A DNA stretch of 64,000 bases, taken from Macrophomina tecta (lineage: Eukaryota > Ascomycota > Dothideomycetes > Botryosphaeriales > Botryosphaeriaceae). The notes below the pieces were generated by a model. That model was not told where the DNA came from, ran no database searches, and saw nothing but the letters and a program-made list of their open reading frames with translations. Each line of letters opens with the position of its first letter. Within the stretch, counting starts at the first letter, position 1. The translations under genes were made by a program, and so were the position numbers. This document shows, piece by piece, positions 46,028 through 55,734 of this stretch. The stretch is taken from NCBI GenBank assembly GCA_024180945.1, contig JAKSGN010000043.1, positions 1,240,001 through 1,304,000 on the forward strand. Reading direction: 5' to 3'.

Positions 46028-46690
46028 CTAAGTCTCATCTTCAAAAGCTTCAACAAGCGCCCTTAAGTGCCTAGCAACTCTCTGACGCTTATCTTCATCG
46101 CCTTCAAGGAATTGAGAACGGATGCGTCTGATCAAAGCCTCAAAATCCACCACATCAGACGCACGAGAGCGGTCTTCGAGCCTGTAGAAGTACATCGTAG
46201 ATTCCGGTTGAACGAGCCCCTGGCGAACGCCGTCGGATCCGGAGTCGGTGTCGGAGTCAGGGTAATAGTGGATATGAGCTTGAGTGCAACCGGTAGGGCA
46301 GGCACTGTTGCTCGTAGATGACCTCGGGACCTGATTGCGCAGAGGGTTGCGCCAAGTGTACATTAAGGGGTTCTCAGGACCAAAAACGCGGTTCTGGTTG
46401 GTATCCTCGGGAAAAGGGCGTGGGTTCATGGTGCGAAGGTTGTCTTGCTGCTCAGGGCCTCTGCGGGGGCTCGATTGCGTACGGGGGAAGTCATTGGAAC
46501 TGATTGAAGCAAACGGCTGTGCGTTGTCTTGCAGAGTTTGGCCACCGGTGTTCTGGGGCTCGTCGACGAGCGTGGTGGCCTCGCTCATTGTATCGTCGTC
46601 AACGTCAAGCCGGCGTACGCATGCACCAGCCGCATAGCTAAAGGACCCATGGCGGCTATTGTCTCGCGTTCCGGTGCTCCTGCTGTCCAT
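46028..46690 (-). CDS. Hypothetical acidic disordered protein with C-terminal helical motif (family member B)
   Basis: A 220 aa ORF starting MDSRSTGTRDNSRHG at 46690; the longer open frame has only a GTG further 5'. Residues 1-175 are polar and probably unstructured, with a Cys pair in SACPTGCTQAH and an Asp/Ser run. The last 39 residues (DFEALIRRIRSQFLEG, then KRQRVARHLRALVEAFE) are predicted to form two amphipathic helices and match the R-x-R-hydrophobic pattern in neighbouring genes. No known domain or function. Confidence 0.6.
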   Translation of the reverse strand: MDSRSTGTRDNSRHGSFSYAAGACVRRLDVDDDTMSEATTLVDEPQNTGGQTLQDNAQPFASISSNDFPRTQSSPRRGPEQQDNLRTMNPRPFPEDTNQNRVFGPENPLMYTWRNPLRNQVPRSSTSNSACPTGCTQAHIHYYPDSDTDSGSDGVRQGLVQPESTMYFYRLEDRSRASDVVDFEALIRRIRSQFLEGDEDKRQRVARHLRALVEAFEDET

Positions 46691-47295
46691 TTTGTTGGCA
46701 TTCGTGGGCGGAGAAGGTGTGGCGGATTTGACTTGGTAGCAAGCTTTCACGGTCGATGATGCTGGCAGACTGCGGGCGTTGGGAACAGCAGCCCTTGGCG
46801 GAGAGGAAAGGCGACTGGAGAGTATTTTCTTAGTTCATGTGAGGGTATGGCGTTATGATGTCACTAGTAACCTGCAATGGCAGCTGGTAAAGGGGCGGGG
46901 TCGTAAACTATTTATTGCAGAAGCCGTCTGGGGGGTTTGCGGTTTGCAACAGCTTTGTGATTGCGAGAAATTTCTTAACATTGCTGCTGGGAGCAATGCA
47001 GAGTTTGCAGGCTCGGATCAGGACACCAGGTATACTCATTGAATGATATGATGATTTGGCTTTACCAAGCAACTCCTTTGGCGTGAAGCGTTTTTCTGAC
47101 GTAACCGTGGTGGTTATTCGCTGCAGCTTCGGCCACCATCTCTGGCATTCACCATCTTCTCTGGCATCCAACATTGCTTGCTCAAGCTGCTGCATACAAA
47201 TACCCTTCCGTCCTGCTCTCTCCCCGCTCCACAGCCACCTCCGCAGCCACCGCCACCACCCCGCCCAGCACCCACAAAAGCTGCCAAAAAGCACC
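46691..47295. other. Divergent intergenic region
   Basis: About 600 bp between gene B and the BTB gene; must hold both promoters. Nothing specific seen. Confidence 0.45.
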
Positions 47296-47961
47296 ATGCC
47301 GTCCGTCGAGCCTGGCTCAACACTGGGCTTGGGCCTTAAAGAGTAAGAAAAACGAGAGCCATCCACCTGCCATGGCCAAGAGCAAGTATGGTTTTACATT
47401 TGCCGCGCAGGTGCTTCTACAGCGCCCTCTACAGCGACCTCCGCATAAAGGACAGTAATGGCTTGGAGTACCCTGTTCACCGCGTCATCGTCTGCAGCCA
47501 GAGCCCTGTACTTGCCAACGCTTGCAGGCCTGAGCATGCTTTCAAGGTATGCAACCCTTTGGTCACACTTGTTTCAGTGTCTTTTGTTCGCACAACTAAC
47601 ATGGCTTCTTCTCCAACGGCAGGAGGCTCAGACCGGCGTCATCAGCCTCGAGCATGATGACCCTGGCGCTGTCAAGGCCATGCTAGAGTTCATGTACCAT
47701 GGCTCATACACCCATGCTGACGAAGATACTGCCACGCTGTTCGTCGCGCGCGCCTACGCCATCGGTGATATCTATTGCGTCCCGGAGCTGAAAGGTCATG
47801 CTGCTGCTCAATTTAAGGAGCGTGCTTCCGCTCGCTGGGACACGCCGGACTTTGCACACGCCACGAGAGTTATCTACGAATCAATTCCAGAGAAGAGAAG
47901 GGGCAGCATGCGAGACATTGTCGCGCATGTCGCTGCGCAGCATCACGAAGTCCTTCTCTGA
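47296..47961 (+). CDS. BTB/POZ domain protein, terminated by an in-frame TGA
   Basis: Exons 47296-47342, 47411-47546 and 47623-47961 encode 173 aa. After MPSVEPGSTLGLGLKE comes a BTB fold: YSDLRIKDSNGLEYPVHRVI, VCSQSPVLANAC, then GVISLEHDDPGAVKAMLEFM and YHGSYTHAD, then ARAYAIGDIYCVPELKGHA. BTB proteins of this kind act as adaptors for Cul3 ligases or as dimerisation modules. The frame ends in HHEVLL and TGA at 47959-47961, but the same frame stays open for another 83 codons of protein-like sequence. A TTTCAG acceptor at 47977-47982 could remove the stop together with a weak upstream donor, so the true C-terminus is uncertain. Confidence 0.75.
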
Positions 47962-48213
47962 GTGCCGGAATTTCAGGACACACTAGATGACTTTGGCGCC
48001 CTCGGCAAAGATCTTTTACAGGCACTTTCCAAGCAGTTGGTCGACTCTCCCAAGTTATGCAAGTGTGTTTGCCCCAGTACTGAGGATTACGGTGAGAAGC
48101 ATATCGCGGAACTGGTAGTCTCGAATCTCAACAATCCCTCTCAATGGGTCATCTGCCCTCGATGTTCGAACGGCTACAACAAAGACCAATGGTACGAATA
48201 CATTGATTGCTGA
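47962..48213 (+). other. In-frame extension after the BTB gene stop codon
   Basis: Eighty-three codons in the BTB frame, beginning VPEFQDTLDDFGALGKDLLQ and containing KLCKCVCPS and WVICPRCSNGYNKDQW, two Cys pairs that could bind zinc. Composition is coding-like. Probably the original C-terminus of the BTB protein, reached by splicing, readthrough, or lost by a nonsense change. Confidence 0.5.
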
Positions 48214-48871
48214 GACTCCTGGATTTATACGTACCTAGACTCATGTCAGCCATATTTCGTGGTTCTGGGATGAGTCGCAACAAGAGAGTCCGAGAAAAGA
48301 GAATGGGATCTCGAAGATACGGTGCAGAATCGTCTTTGTTCCATCTCCTAATGACGCCATATCCTGAACATTACGCCAGTCTTGGAGGGGGGAAAAAAGG
48401 TGGAGACTAGTTTCGGAGTGTAAAAAATAGAAATCTTGGAGAAAAGCGTTTCCATGTCTCGTTCTTGGGTTCAATTCGAGATCCTTGTGGCAAGAACAAG
48501 CTCCCCTTGGCAAAATCCTCGATAGTCGGTCTCAGAAACGACAGCGCGTAAAATAGAAAGGAGCGCGCATGAATTTAGAGCGAGCAAATGCCAATTTTCG
48601 GGAAACTCAACCGCAACAGCTTGTCATGGAGTCTGCCCTGGCGGCCCTAAGCGAGCCGCTCCTGGACGCCGCCATCTGCACCCGCCACCTCAGTTGCACA
48701 GCATCTGCAGGGCCTGGCCGTCCTCCTTTTACCCTCAGCCCCAGCCCCAGCCCCCGCTTCCACTTGTGCAGTGCGCATCCCACTCCTCCCAGACCAGCAA
48801 AACAGCCCTGGCTCCACATCCGCAACATATCCATCGTCTGCGATACTGCTCGAATCGCCAAACAAAACACA
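48214..48871. other. Intergenic region
   Basis: About 660 bp; a GTTCAATTC string near 48470 resembles a tRNA B box but has no supporting A box. Nothing else seen. Confidence 0.45.
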
Positions 48872-49193
48872 ATGCCTAGCCCTTTCTACCGTGCTTTCAA
48901 TCGCTACACCACCCGGTATAGCAAAACAACCTTATGTACACTGCCCGTCGTCAGCTGATCAATCACAAGGTTCCGGCAAGACAAGGCCGTGGCGCAGGCT
49001 CCCGCAGTCGGCCAGGTACATCGTGCTCTCGGCCTTGGCAATGTCCCCGCTGATCATGTTCGACAATCTGGCTGGCCAGAAGGAGTGGAATGAGAGGAAC
49101 CGGTGGCAGAAGGAACAGCTGCGGCTGGCGAGGGAGCGGGCGAGGGAGAAGGAGGCGGAACAGCGGGGTTTCGTGGGTAATTGGGGTGAGTGA
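48872..49193 (+). CDS. Small single-helix protein with charged coiled tail
   Basis: The 3' exon is convincing: RYIVLSALAMSPLIMFDNLA, then GQKEWNERNRW and QKEQLRLARERAREKEAEQR, i.e. one hydrophobic helix followed by a strongly charged helix, ending GFVGNWGE. This resembles small mitochondrial or ER membrane proteins. A likely first exon starts at 48872 (MPSPFYRAFNRYTTR, donor GTATAG), but the exon phases do not join cleanly with the obvious acceptors, so the 5' structure is unresolved. If only the internal ATG at 49044 is used, the protein is 49 aa and has part of the hydrophobic helix. Confidence 0.45.
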
Positions 49194-49621
49194 TGGTTTT
49201 TGAGTGCGATTCTGGTGGAACTTGGTGGGCCTGGTGTCAGGCTTTTCATTAAAGTCCTGGTTTTGGGGCTGGGCAAGCTTTCTCTTTATCTTGTGGGTGG
49301 GGGGGGGGAAGAAAAACTTGATGCGGTTGTCTGAGTGCGGAGTATGTGAGCCTGGTTCATGCTTACGTTATGAGCAACCGGAACAAGAACGGCGCGGTGC
49401 ACATCATGGTTAATGGACTTAACTGTACGCGGGACGAAGGCTAATGGGATCTCTCCTTTTCAATTGTAGCTATTTATCAAAGCCTAGTCGATAGCATTGC
49501 CGTCCTTCCATAGAAGGCAGGTACTTAGAAATCAGAACCGATATGAGTGCCGCATCATGACCATAGATCCCAGTAACGGTCATGAAGCCTCCAGCACCAA
49601 TCTTCATCGTCGACGTCCCCT
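49194..49621. other. Convergent intergenic spacer
   Basis: About 430 bp with a G-run near 49300; nothing else seen. Confidence 0.5.
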
Positions 49622-51349
49622 TCAGAAAGCCCAGCCCAGACCATGCGGACCGCCAGGCATGAACTCCTCCAGCAGCGCCTTGACAACCCTGCGGATGCGG
49701 GTGCGTCTGCTGCGGCCAGCCTGAACGTAGACGTTCTCGAGATTGCAGAGCGCCTCGATGCTCAAACGCTGCAGCAAGCTGAACTGGTCCTCTCGGCGCT
49801 TCTGCGTGTCCTCGTCCAGCGGGTCGAACAGTTCGAAGATGCTGTCATAGCCGCGCTCGGCAACCGTCTCCTTGATCATGGCGCGTACTTTGGCGGCACC
49901 GGGATGGAGGCGGGCGTAGTTGACAGTGTTGCGGTCGCAGGCCAATGGGCCAGGGTTGAAGGGATTGCTGAAGTCGTGTTCTGGCTGTGTGTTGTAAGTG
50001 CTGCGGGTGGCGGGGAAGCGCGAGGCCGTGGTGCTGGATAAACCAGGGCCGTAGAGTTCGCGGCCATGGGTGTCGAGCTCGAAGAGGTCTTCGGACATCT
50101 GAAAGAGCGTTTCCTCGCTATCGGTGGACGACTCAGGGTTGGACTCGCTGGAGGGCGGACCGTCGGGCAGGAGACTGAGGCACTCCTTCTTCCAGGACTC
50201 CCACTGCTCAAGGTCCTCGAAGACATCGTGCTTGTTACGGACAGAGGCAGCAGCTGGGAGGCAAGAATCAACATTCAAGCTAAGGATGTGCAGAGGTTGG
50301 AGAGACTTACAGGGAGTAGTGTCAGCGGCGGTAGTGTTGTTCCTAGGCTTCCCCGTAGTCTTCTTGCGGGCAGCATCGCCCCCGGAGGGCAGCCTAGACT
50401 CTCCAGAGGCGGGCGGATTACACAAAATTGGAGATTGGTTGGCTTTTGCGCCAACATTTCGAGTACAATCGTTGGCTTTTTCGGGAGACTTCTTGCTCAT
50501 GGTGACCTCTCGATTGGTAGCGGCCAGCTTACCCTTGTCCTTGACCTTCGCAGCGCCCGGACGCTCGTGCAAGACGCTAGAGGTGAAGGGGTCATGTGCT
50601 GATCGCTTTTCCTTGAGAGCTGTGCCCTGGCAGGTCGCTATCTTCTTATCCCATACATCCGCATGATCCGGGCCGTTGATGAACTCATCGGGAGCTATGT
50701 AGATGGGCGAAAGGGTGGGGTTCTCTATCCAGACTGGATCAGCAGAGTTAGCGCTGGAATGACAGCCAGGGAATGTGTTGTTCAGTGACGGCCTGGTGTT
50801 GTTGCCATCGCCAGTCAGTGTATCATAACCCATCTGGGGCTGAACATCGGCCATAAAGTTGGCAAAAGGGGAGGGAATGTCGGTGGCGTAGGAGTCATCG
50901 GCGGCATATGGCCTCTTGCTGTACGGGTTGGCGTTGGAGTGGGAAGGATACGTGAAGGGTGGAGCATAGGCAGTGTATTGGAAAGGGTAGTAGTGGGATG
51001 CGGACGGCGCAGGAGGGCCAAAAGTGCCATGCAGCTGGCCAGGAGCGTAGGCGCTTGGACCATGGGCGTAAGCGCCGGGATATTTGTAACTGTAAGGACC
51101 ACCGGCAAGGGTGGGATTGTGAGAGCAGACAAAAATGCCCGGACCATTGTTGTGAAGGAGGTTATTGGGGTCTTCGACAGCAGGATTGCCAAAGGCGACC
51201 TGGGCCCTCTGTTCAGAGAAGGCAGGGCCGGGCGGCAGGCCGTAACGAAGAGGGTTGTTGGACGTGGGGTAGGGATTCTGTGCATCCACGGCAGTTTGCT
51301 GGTTTACGGCCGACTGAAAGCCTCTCCTCGGTGGGTAATGGTAGTCCAT
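49622..51349 (-). CDS. Tyr/Pro-rich disordered protein with C-terminal helical motif (family member C)
   Basis: Start MDYHYPPRRGFQSAV at 51349. A 57 nt intron (50310-50254, GTAAGT donor) is a multiple of three, so the frame is open either way; spliced length is 556 aa. Residues 1-180 are rich in Tyr, Pro, Asn and Ala (YPFQYTAYAPPFTYPSHSN), prion-like in composition. The middle is Lys/Ser/Thr-rich. The C-terminus has YDSIFELFDPLDEDTQKRR then the two-helix motif LQRLSIEALCNLENVYVQAG with RRTRIRRVVKALLEEF (49625-49792). No family recognised; phase-separating or nucleic-acid-associated behaviour is only a guess from composition. Confidence 0.7.
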   Translation of the reverse strand: MDYHYPPRRGFQSAVNQQTAVDAQNPYPTSNNPLRYGLPPGPAFSEQRAQVAFGNPAVEDPNNLLHNNGPGIFVCSHNPTLAGGPYSYKYPGAYAHGPSAYAPGQLHGTFGPPAPSASHYYPFQYTAYAPPFTYPSHSNANPYSKRPYAADDSYATDIPSPFANFMADVQPQMGYDTLTGDGNNTRPSLNNTFPGCHSSANSADPVWIENPTLSPIYIAPDEFINGPDHADVWDKKIATCQGTALKEKRSAHDPFTSSVLHERPGAAKVKDKGKLAATNREVTMSKKSPEKANDCTRNVGAKANQSPILCNPPASGESRLPSGGDAARKKTTGKPRNNTTAADTTPCKSLQPLHILSLNVDSCLPAAASVRNKHDVFEDLEQWESWKKECLSLLPDGPPSSESNPESSTDSEETLFQMSEDLFELDTHGRELYGPGLSSTTASRFPATRSTYNTQPEHDFSNPFNPGPLACDRNTVNYARLHPGAAKVRAMIKETVAERGYDSIFELFDPLDEDTQKRREDQFSLLQRLSIEALCNLENVYVQAGRSRRTRIRRVVKALLEEFMPGGPHGLGWAF

Positions 51350-52210
51350 GATGGTGGACAGTCGTGGTCGAAGGAGAGTAGGTTGTGTTGCGGAGCCGAT
51401 GAAGAGGCAGAGTTTTGGTGAGAAGCGGAGTTTTTATACCACAATATAAGAAACGCGGTCAAAACTGCTAGCAGCTTCGGTCTTCGAAGAGGAAGGAACG
51501 CGGGCAAATAGCGGCAGCTTTACTCGCGCACATGTGACGCACAGGTGCGGTCCCGATGTTGCCGCCTGACAGGCGCCCTACTGTGCAATCACCTCCACGC
51601 AATGACATCAAACTTGTCGACAGTCGGGAGAAAAAGGCCAGAATTGACTCATAACAAACATCTCACGAATGGGATCTGGAGATGAAAGATTGCTGCAGAC
51701 TGAGACGTCCGGGACACAGAACCGCTCTCACCACCGTCCAAATGCCTCACCTTCGGATATTTCTGCGCGCTTGTTGTTGCAACACTATTCAACTTTCAGT
51801 AGTAACTGGGCACAGAACACTACTCGCCTAATGATTATGCAGGAGTAAAGAGCTTTGAAGATTGACAGCGGAAAGAAAGCGTGATAGCGCTCCATTCACC
51901 TTTCGGGAAAATCCTTTAACATTAGCCACTGGTTGACTGGCCAGGGAGGCTCGCCTAGACAAAAACAGTTTTAATCGTCTCTATTATTGCTTCGGAAATA
52001 CTTAGCTAGAATGATATAAGTTACAATGTCCAATATCCAATTCTATACACGTTGTCCAATCTCCGCCGACATGTCCGCCAGCTGCAGAGCTTCACAAATT
52101 TCCAAATCCATCAACTCCCGACCCAGTCTCTGATCATATAACAGAATTCCAACGGTCGTCGAGAAATTTTCGGTGGGAGAGTAAAAGGGGGCTGTTCGTA
52201 ACTCTCGCAG
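51350..52210. other. Intergenic region
   Basis: About 860 bp of lower-GC sequence holding the upstream region of gene C and the 3' flank of gene D. No gene seen. Confidence 0.5.
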
Positions 52211-52921
52211 TCACCTTAATCGCTGAACACTGGGGTGCGGCAATGTGCCGTTCCGCGCACCGATTACCACCCATTGCAGACTCCTCGTCAGCCTAGCCCG
52301 ATCTTCCAAGCTTGCTTGATCCCACACATAATATAGGCCTTCACAAATTTCGTCCAATCGCCGTTCAAGAAAGTGTCTCGTGTCCCGATCCATGTCGTAC
52401 TCGTCCTGTGGATCAAACGGCAAGTCGTCTTCTTCACGAACAGGTTCACCACTGGCAGGGTGATCGTACAATATATCACCCGAATCTACGGAGTATATTG
52501 AAGATGGCGCACGTCGAAGCGGCGCTGTGTCGGTGCTGCCGGCGAGCTGCAGTGTGCCGCTGGCTCGACCAACACCATTCAGCTGATCCGAGTCATTGAA
52601 GACCTGCATGACGTCGGGAAGGAACTGCTCATCATCGATATTTCCCACTGCGTTCATTTCGGCTGCTTCATTTGTGTGTTCTTCGCCGTTTGACTGCACC
52701 GGACTTACGCGCTCGGCTGGGGGCATGGGGACTGTGGAGGTGGTGCTACTCTCTGAAGAGGGGGAGTTTGAACGCTCGGGCCGCCTGCGCTTCTGTTTCC
52801 TTTGACTGGGTAGGTAGTAGGTTGTGGATCTTGAGGCGGCTTCGTTTGCGGCGGATATTGAGGGCATGTTTGGGTTGATGCGCCGGCGTCGGACAGGCCT
52901 CTCTTCGCAATCCTCTGGCAT
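52211..52921 (-). CDS. Hypothetical protein with basic N-terminus and C-terminal helical motif (family member D)
   Basis: A 236 aa single ORF starting MPEDCEERPVRRRRINPNMP, with two Arg/Lys clusters (RRRR and RKQKRRRP) that could be nuclear-localisation signals, then Ser/Glu/Asp-rich disordered sequence. The last 57 residues (52214-52384) contain FLERRLDEICEGLYYVWDQ followed by DRARLTRSLQWVVIGARN, which resembles gene C most closely (GLYYVWDQ-DRARL against LENVYVQA-RRTRI). No known domain. Confidence 0.65.
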   Translation of the reverse strand: MPEDCEERPVRRRRINPNMPSISAANEAASRSTTYYLPSQRKQKRRRPERSNSPSSESSTTSTVPMPPAERVSPVQSNGEEHTNEAAEMNAVGNIDDEQFLPDVMQVFNDSDQLNGVGRASGTLQLAGSTDTAPLRRAPSSIYSVDSGDILYDHPASGEPVREEDDLPFDPQDEYDMDRDTRHFLERRLDEICEGLYYVWDQASLEDRARLTRSLQWVVIGARNGTLPHPSVQRLR

Positions 52922-53528
52922 GGTTCGAATATGTAGTTTCGAGGCTCAGATATGTTACCTTGATAGGAAGCACATTTATCTTGTAAAATTAAAGTATAGC
53001 AGTAGCCATTGGGCTTTGTTGGTCATATGGGAGGCTGATGAGGAAGTGTTTTCGAGTCGACGCATCACGCTATGATCTGCAAGGTGCTCGTGTATGCTAC
53101 TTAGCTTGCTTTACTGTTTTCAAAGAGCATTTGACATGAAGGGACACGCTGAGCTTCACGGAAACTACACATGCTTCATGTAAAGGAAAATTTATGGGGA
53201 GTGTTGCTGTCAGGTGGTCTTTTTGGTGCTTGCAAATCACTTGTCTTGTCTGCTCGAAGTTCCCTAAGAGAAACATAGCCTGCAACTACGTCCTTGATTA
53301 TTGCCGGTATGGGGAAATATGTGCAGCTGCCCAATCGAGATTCTAGATGGTTCTAATATAACAGGACAAGTGACAAGATAGGGAGTCTAGCGGGATATCA
53401 ACAAGACAACACAACCACTTCAAAGGACCAGTAAAGCCGACACTCTCCGCATGACACTGACGACCAACTGCACCTGATCGACTCGCCCTACCTCGCCACA
53501 AAAAAAGGCCTCGAACTGACCGCCAAAT
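52922..53528. other. Intergenic region
   Basis: About 600 bp separating genes D and E; nothing recognisable. Confidence 0.5.
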
Positions 53529-54794
53529 TTACACAATCTTCCCCAGAACCGAAGTTCCGCCCGCCCCCAGCTCTCCCCTCTTCCCCTCCATCATCCCTTC
53601 CAACATGCCCCTAATCACCTTCCTTCCCCCTTGATCCTCCCACTTATACGCATCCCTCAACCGCTCCAGCAGCTCCTCAAACTCATCCCACTCCCTCCAA
53701 TCCCTCCGCCGCCGGTCCACCCCCTCCCCTCCCCCCACTACACTCGGCCTCAGCCGCGGCGTCCGCGGCGGCGAACCCACACCCGCCGCCGTATTCGGCG
53801 ACCGCGACCGATTATGCCTGACATCGGACTGCGACCTGCGGCGCCCATGCACCACTCCCTGCTCGCCCACCACCTTCAGCCCTCCCGCCTCCACCGCCGA
53901 CACGACGCCCTCCCCAACAACACCACCATGACCCTCTCTCGGCGACGTCCGCGTCCTCAGAAGCAGCGGCCGCACCTCCGCACGCCGCCCTCGCTGCGGC
54001 GGCGGCTGCAAGCGGAACGGCGGGTAGAAGGGCCCCGGCGTCGAGACGACGGCGTTGGCGCGGTCGCGATGACTGTTCGCTCCTCCGCCCGTCCCCAACC
54101 CAGGGGTGCCAGCGGCCGCACTGGCACTCGCACCTGCACCCGCACTTGTCGGCGGCGGCGGCGGCGCGGGCCGCAGCGGCGTGAGCCTGCTGCTCGGAAT
54201 GCCGCTCGTGCCGGTATTGAGCGGGTCGGGGATTGCACCATAGCGACGACTGCTCCCGCAAGTCGGGCAGCGGGGCGTGTAGATGGTGGCAGAAGGGAGG
54301 GTGTCGGCAGGCGTGAGGACGGGGAATGGCGATACCGCTGCGGCGGGCGTGCGGGCGCCGGCGCGGAGGGTGGAAAAGGCGGCGGAGGAGGTGGTGCTGT
54401 GGGGGGTGCCGAGGCAGGTGGAGGTGTTGCTGAGGGGGCTGGTTTGGGCGCTGTCGGAACGGTGGTGGTGAGCCATGTGGTCGTCGTTGTTAGTGGCGGC
54501 GGCGGCGGTGGTGGGCGAGGTGGATGCGGGAGGGTCGTGAGAGGGAAGGTTGTTCTGCTGGTGCTCTTGGTTTCCGGGTTTGTGTTCGGCCGTGTAGCTG
54601 ATGAAGAATAGGTCTGAGGATCTTGTGGTGCTGGAGACGGTGCCGGAAGGCCCCTTGAGGGAAAGCCCGTTTGTCTGAGCGATCATGTTTGGTTTTGGTA
54701 CGGACTCGGCGTTGTATGAGATGTCGCAGGAGGTAGGAACGTCGACATTTTCGTTTTGTGGGACTATTTCCGGAATATCGCCTGGAGGAGACAT
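53529..54794 (-). CDS. Low-complexity Ser/Thr/Pro/Arg protein with C-terminal helical motif (family member E)
   Basis: ATG at 54794 lies in a strong CCCACCATGT context (MSPPGDIPEIVPQNENVDVP); 421 aa. An in-frame Met at 54854 is an alternative start. A short CPTC-type segment (PRCPTCGSSRRYGAI, about residues 194-208) is the only Cys-containing ordered-looking island. The remainder is Ser/Thr/Pro/Ala-rich, then Arg/Ser with SRSPNTAAG, resembling an RS-type segment. The C-terminus reads EWDEFEELLERLRDAYKWED then GRKVIRGMLEGMMEG (53532-53693), the fifth copy of the local two-helix motif. 5' codons are C-rich, 3' codons G-rich. Confidence 0.6.
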   Translation of the reverse strand: MSPPGDIPEIVPQNENVDVPTSCDISYNAESVPKPNMIAQTNGLSLKGPSGTVSSTTRSSDLFFISYTAEHKPGNQEHQQNNLPSHDPPASTSPTTAAAATNNDDHMAHHHRSDSAQTSPLSNTSTCLGTPHSTTSSAAFSTLRAGARTPAAAVSPFPVLTPADTLPSATIYTPRCPTCGSSRRYGAIPDPLNTGTSGIPSSRLTPLRPAPPPPPTSAGAGASASAAAGTPGLGTGGGANSHRDRANAVVSTPGPFYPPFRLQPPPQRGRRAEVRPLLLRTRTSPREGHGGVVGEGVVSAVEAGGLKVVGEQGVVHGRRRSQSDVRHNRSRSPNTAAGVGSPPRTPRLRPSVVGGGEGVDRRRRDWREWDEFEELLERLRDAYKWEDQGGRKVIRGMLEGMMEGKRGELGAGGTSVLGKIV

Positions 54795-55734
54795 GGTGGG
54801 AAGTATAGTTGTTCTGATATAGCTAGTGAAAGGAGACTGACTAGTAGAGCGCATTTTTGCGGCGGTCGGCGTGGTTATGAAGTCTGGGTCTTCCCAAGCA
54901 TGTTGCAAGGAAAGCCTTACATGACGCAGCCGCAAGTTCTAGAAAGCATAGAAGAGTGTGCTGTGAAGGTCATGCCTCTGGCTCGGCATGAATGCGTGGC
55001 AGCAGAATAGGCTTGGAAGATCAATGCGGAAATATGGAATAACTCTGGGCAGGCAGTGCACACCGGGGATCTGAAAATGTTTCTCCCGTCACCATGCGTC
55101 AAACACGACGAGGTGGTTGGTGTTTTGGGATCTCAAATCGCTGGCAAGGCACCCTGTTCGTCCGGGGCCGACCGGTGAGTTACTTGGGACAGGATTCCTG
55201 TAATTCAAGTTCCTTGCGAGATTTGCTGACAGAATTATATGCCTGTTCAATAGGAGGAAAGTTTTAGCCAGAGTAGTTGCTTTTACCTGAAAAGCTTGCT
55301 TCAACCTCGAGTCATCGTCCGGGAGGGTTCCTATTGCTCTTTGATCTCGACATGACTTCAACAAGCTATGTGGACCGTTACGCCCAGCTCCTCGCAATGG
55401 CAAGCAGTAGCACGTTGCTTAAACGAGAACAGTCTTCGGAAAGACAATACGAGTCTTAAGGGAAGCAGGGAGAAAACGGCGAGATTTCAGAGGACAGAGA
55501 CGTGAACGTGAATATTAACTTCATTTCTTAGGAAAGTGGCTATACTGAAAAAGCAATGAACGCGCTCGATCTCTTAGGATGGTCCGAAGGACCAGTGTAT
55601 TGCACCTGTCAACCCCTTCTAAGCTGCAACAGGAGAATACAACCTGCCAACCCCTTCTAAGCTGCAGCAGGAGAGAGATATCTCAACAAATGAAAACACC
55701 CCAAACACCAAACGCTAATTTATTGTACGGCTTT
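54795..55734. other. Divergent-tandem intergenic region with a 38-bp repeat
   Basis: About 940 bp without a gene. Its last part holds the tandem repeat described separately, just downstream of the carbonic anhydrase stop. Confidence 0.5.
55605..55675. repeat. 38-bp imperfect tandem duplication
   Basis: Copy 1 at 55605-55642 and copy 2 at 55643-55675 share CAACCCCTTCTAAGCTGC and flanks (CCTGTC/CCTGCC, AACAGGAG/AGCAGGAG), with two or three mismatches. It lies just 3' of the carbonic anhydrase coding region, in its probable 3' UTR. Confidence 0.8.

Noticed and set aside
48460..48490. tRNA B-box-like GTTCAATTC
   Set aside because: No A box upstream at the right spacing and no cloverleaf; chance match.
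53631..54611. 326-codon plus-strand ORF antisense to gene E
   Set aside because: Arg/Pro-rich antisense shadow; gene E on the minus strand has a good start context and the shared C-terminal motif.
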